A stretch of 24,491 nt of DNA from Actinomycetota bacterium (GTDB lineage Bacteria > Actinomycetota > Thermoleophilia > Gaiellales > Gaiellaceae). Under the pieces are notes generated by a model. The model worked only from the letters and a program-made list of their open reading frames with translations. It searched no databases and had not been told where the DNA came from. The DNA lies in contig PMMN01000033.1 in the NCBI GenBank assembly GCA_003162235.1, forward strand, positions 17,935-42,425. The letters run 5' to 3'. Both the position numbers and the translations under genes were made by a program. Positions 22,427 through 24,491 of the stretch are shown here, piece by piece. Position 1 is the first letter of the stretch; every line of letters begins with the position of its first letter.

Positions 22427-23674
22427 ATGGCTCTGAAGCAATCGACAGCGAGAATCGACGCCGCGCGTATCCGCGCGGACTTCCCGATCTTCGATCAGCT
22501 CGTCGGCGGAAAGCCGCTGGCCTTCCTCGACTCCGCCGTGAGCGCACACAAGCCCCGGTTCGTGCTCGAGGCGTTGGAGGAGTTCTACGAGCACTCCTAC
22601 GGCAACGTCGGTCGCGGCGTCTACGCGCTCGCTGAGCGCGCCAACGCGGCCTACGAGCAGGCGCGCGAAAAGGTGCGCGAGTTCGTCAACGCCCGCTCGC
22701 CGCGAGAAGTCGTCTTCACGCGCAACACGACCGAGGGCATCAACCTGGTCGCTTACGCCTGGGGTCTCGACAACCTCGGCCCCGGCGACGTGGTGCTGAC
22801 GACCGAGCTCGAGCACCACTCGAACTTCGTTCCCTGGCAGGAGGTTGCGAGGCGCACGGGCGCGACCTTCAAGGCGATTCCGGTGACTGCCGAGGGCGAG
22901 CTGGAGCTGGAGGCGCTCGACGAGCTCGGGCGCGCCGGGAATGTGAAGGTGGTTGCTGTAACCGCCGTCTCGAACTCGCTCGGCACGATCGTCCCGGTCG
23001 AGAGGCTGATCCGCTTCGCGCACGAACATGGTGCGATCGCCGTCATCGACGCGGCCCAGGCGGCACCACACCGCGTGATCGACGTGCAAGCGCTCGACTG
23101 CGACTTCCTCGCCTTCTCGGGCCACAAGATGTGCGGTCCCAGCGGCGTCGGCGTGCTCTACGGTCGCAGCGAGCTGCTGGAGCGAATGAGCCCGTTCCAG
23201 ACCGGCGGCGGCATGATCCGGCGCGTCTCGGTCGAGAAGACGACATGGGCCGGCCTACCACACAAGTTCGAGGCCGGCACGCCGCCGGTCGCCGAGGCGG
23301 TTGCGCTCGGCGCGGCGATCGACTACCTCGGCGGAATCGGGCTGGAGGCGATCGCCGCCCACGAGCACGAGCTGACGGCCTACACGCTCGAGCAGCTCGG
23401 AGAGCAGCCCGGTCTGACTCTCTACGGGCCTCCGCTCGAGCGCCGCGCCGGAATCGTCTCCTTCAATCTGGAGGGCATCCACCCGCACGACGTCGCCCAG
23501 ATCCTGGACGCGGAGGGAGTGTGCGTGCGCGCCGGGCACCACTGCAACCAGCCTCTGATGCGCCGGCTTGGGGTTGCGGCGACGACCCGCGCCAGCTTCT
23601 ATCTCTACTCGCTGCCCGAAGAGGTCGACCGCCTCGTCGTCGGTCTCGAGCGGGCGCGCAAGGTATTCGCGTAG
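22427..23674 (+). CDS. sufS: Cysteine desulfurase SufS
   Basis: A 415-residue PLP enzyme, group II cysteine desulfurase, which removes sulfur from cysteine and passes it to SufU for Fe-S cluster assembly. The opening RADFPIFDQLVGGKPLAFLD and the VFTRNTTEGINLVAYAWG segment are typical. ELEHHSNFVPWQ holds the cofactor-stacking His, VIDAAQAAPH the PLP-binding Asp, and FLAFSGHKMCGPSGVGVLYG the Schiff-base Lys234. Catalytic Cys373 is in VRAGHHCNQPLM. The usual LDxAA(S/T) substrate loop reads LDSAVSAHKP. No Shine-Dalgarno is evident before the ATG. It is followed by a 331-base spacer with structured repeats and then sufU. Confidence 0.95.
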   Translation: MALKQSTARIDAARIRADFPIFDQLVGGKPLAFLDSAVSAHKPRFVLEALEEFYEHSYGNVGRGVYALAERANAAYEQAREKVREFVNARSPREVVFTRNTTEGINLVAYAWGLDNLGPGDVVLTTELEHHSNFVPWQEVARRTGATFKAIPVTAEGELELEALDELGRAGNVKVVAVTAVSNSLGTIVPVERLIRFAHEHGAIAVIDAAQAAPHRVIDVQALDCDFLAFSGHKMCGPSGVGVLYGRSELLERMSPFQTGGGMIRRVSVEKTTWAGLPHKFEAGTPPVAEAVALGAAIDYLGGIGLEAIAAHEHELTAYTLEQLGEQPGLTLYGPPLERRAGIVSFNLEGIHPHDVAQILDAEGVCVRAGHHCNQPLMRRLGVAATTRASFYLYSLPEEVDRLVVGLERARKVFA

Positions 23675-23726
23675 TGCTCCATCCAGCAATACCCTCCGGC
23701 CTCTGGCCCGCTATCAAGCGGCGCGC

Positions 23727-23886
23727 TGCGTTGTCCTCAGTCGCGTCCGTACTAACCAGTACGAAAGCTCCCTGCTTCGGAGCTCGGCTGGAAACAGAGA
23801 AGCACCGGCTGGGCACGATCTCGCGGCCCGGGGACGTTATCCTCGGTCGCATCCGTATCTTCGACCGATACGAATGCGCCCTGCGT
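23727..23886 (+). repeat. Two imperfect direct repeats with covarying hairpins, sufS-sufU spacer
   Basis: Two related units lie in the spacer, at about 23727-23777 and 23834-23886. Shared blocks are GTTRTCCTCRGTCGCRTCCGTA, then TACGAA, then CTCCCTGC or GCCCTGCG. In unit 1 the centre folds CGTACT-AACC-AGTACG (23748-23763). In unit 2 it folds CGTATC-TTCGACC-GATACG (23854-23872), so two stem pairs differ in a compensatory way. Unit 1 also has AGCTCC-CTGCTTC-GGAGCT. The rest of the 331-base gap (23675-24005) holds a CTAGCA/TGCTAG hairpin near 23948-23967 and no gene. Confidence 0.6.
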
Positions 23887-24005
23887 CCTAGCCTCGAACC
23901 ACGAGCTCGCACTCATCCGGCGCCTTTCCGTCCCCAGACGAGCTCCCTAGCATCGCTTGGTGCTAGCGACCCAAATACTTGGAAGCATCACTGGACGGAG
24001 CACTA

Positions 24006-24452
24006 GTGAGCGTCGACGATCTCTATCGCGAGCTGATCCTCGATCACTATAAGAGCCCGCGCCACCGTGGCCGCCTCGACCGCGCCGACGCCTGCGCCGA
24101 GGGGCAGAACCCGCTTTGCGGAGACGAGCTTACGGTCACGCTCAGGTTCGGCGCGGACGGTGAGACGATCGAGGAGATCGCCTTCGAAGGTCAGGGCTGC
24201 GCGATCAGCCAGGCGGCCGCCTCGATGCTGAGCGAGGAGGTAGTCGGGCACAAGGCGACCGAGGTGGCAGCTATCGACAAGGACGACTCCCCGTTGGTGG
24301 CGATGATGATCGAGAGCGGAACGCCACTCACCCCGATCCGGCTCAAGTGCGCCTTGCTCGGCCTGGGCGTGCTCAAAGTCGCGCTGCACAAGGCCGTCGG
24401 CACTCCCCTTCCCGAGGAGTGGACGGGCGTCGAAGAGGTCGAGTTCGAGTAG
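24006..24452 (+). CDS. sufU: SufU-type Fe-S assembly/sulfur-relay protein
   Basis: A 148-residue SufU/IscU-fold protein that accepts sulfur from SufS through a zinc-bound site. The opening VDDLYRELILDHYKSPRHRG is the family start. The three cysteines are C38 in GQNPLCGDELTV (with D40), C65 in EGQGCAISQAAASML and C115 in IRLKCALLGLGVLKVAL. The last matches SufU (R-x-KCA) rather than the IscU LPPVK motif. The interval between the second and third Cys (50 residues) is shorter than in Bacillus SufU as I recall it (about 62). The start is GTG 24006, with GGAG five bases upstream. An upstream TTG at 23979 lacks this signal. Confidence 0.92.
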   Translation: MSVDDLYRELILDHYKSPRHRGRLDRADACAEGQNPLCGDELTVTLRFGADGETIEEIAFEGQGCAISQAAASMLSEEVVGHKATEVAAIDKDDSPLVAMMIESGTPLTPIRLKCALLGLGVLKVALHKAVGTPLPEEWTGVEEVEFE

Positions 24453-24483
24453 TGAGCGGTCGCGCGACGCGGAGGACGCGCCG

Positions 24484-24491
24484 ATGACGCC
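24484..24491 (+). CDS. Start of a downstream gene cut by the window edge
   Basis: An ATG at 24484 is preceded by GGAGG (24471-24475) at 8-base spacing, a strong ribosome site 32 bases after the sufU stop. Only two codons are visible, so the product cannot be named. Confidence 0.35.

Overview
The window is high-GC bacterial chromosome with actinobacterial gene content. Supporting signs are the Gram-positive origin-proximal order yidC-jag-rsmG-parA-parB, a SufS-SufU pair, frequent GTG/TTG starts and many 4-bp stop/start overlaps. A deep-branching actinobacterium such as a Thermoleophilia lineage (Gaiellales/Solirubrobacterales) is my best guess, but it is an inference from gene content and not from a marker phylogeny. 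The gene order implies that oriC, dnaA, rpmH and rnpA lie just left of base 1.

Layout. 1-3650 (+): the 3' part of yidC, then jag/khpB, rsmG, parA and parB. 3664-4077 (+): a small VOC protein. 4078-4401: no gene, but very stable hairpins. 4402-4475 (-): tRNA-Ile(GAT). 4585-5100 (+): a DUF151 bifunctional nuclease, convergent with 5139-6795 (-), which holds an AroQ-type chorismate mutase and a secreted PKD/PG-binding/YkuD L,D-transpeptidase. 7006-9198 (-): a tightly overlapping run of a BtuF-like lipoprotein, a HAD hydrolase and a CPBP membrane protease. 9298-12248 (+): an MscS channel coupled to a class A PBP. 12427-14319 (-): a polytopic M28-like protein lacking the usual Glu-Glu. 14356-16433 (+): an OmpR-type regulator and a histidine kinase. 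16603-20818 (+): an RsbW-like ATPase, a TreT-type trehalose synthase, a GT20 trehalose-6-phosphate synthase homologue and a UbiA prenyltransferase. 21163-24452 (+): a SAM hydrolase (DUF62), an ACT protein, SufS and SufU, with the start of one more gene at the right edge.

How the genes fit together. The left end couples ribosome, membrane and chromosome-segregation housekeeping. The middle is envelope-centred: an L,D-transpeptidase, a class A PBP, a mechanosensitive channel, a CPBP protease and a two-component system. The 16.6-20.8 kb block pairs an anti-sigma-like kinase with two trehalose-type glycosyltransferases, which suggests stress or osmotic control. The right end is Fe-S cluster assembly next to a SAM-degrading enzyme.

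The most notable non-genic signal is a family of MITE-like elements with inverted ends. Two long copies (about 158 bp, at 6848 and 12269) and two short ones (35-44 bp, at 1969 and 20819) are flanked by TNA-type trinucleotides. In all four cases that trinucleotide forms or overlaps the stop codon of the adjacent gene. A second structured signal is a pair of imperfect hairpin repeats before sufU whose stem bases change in a compensatory way.
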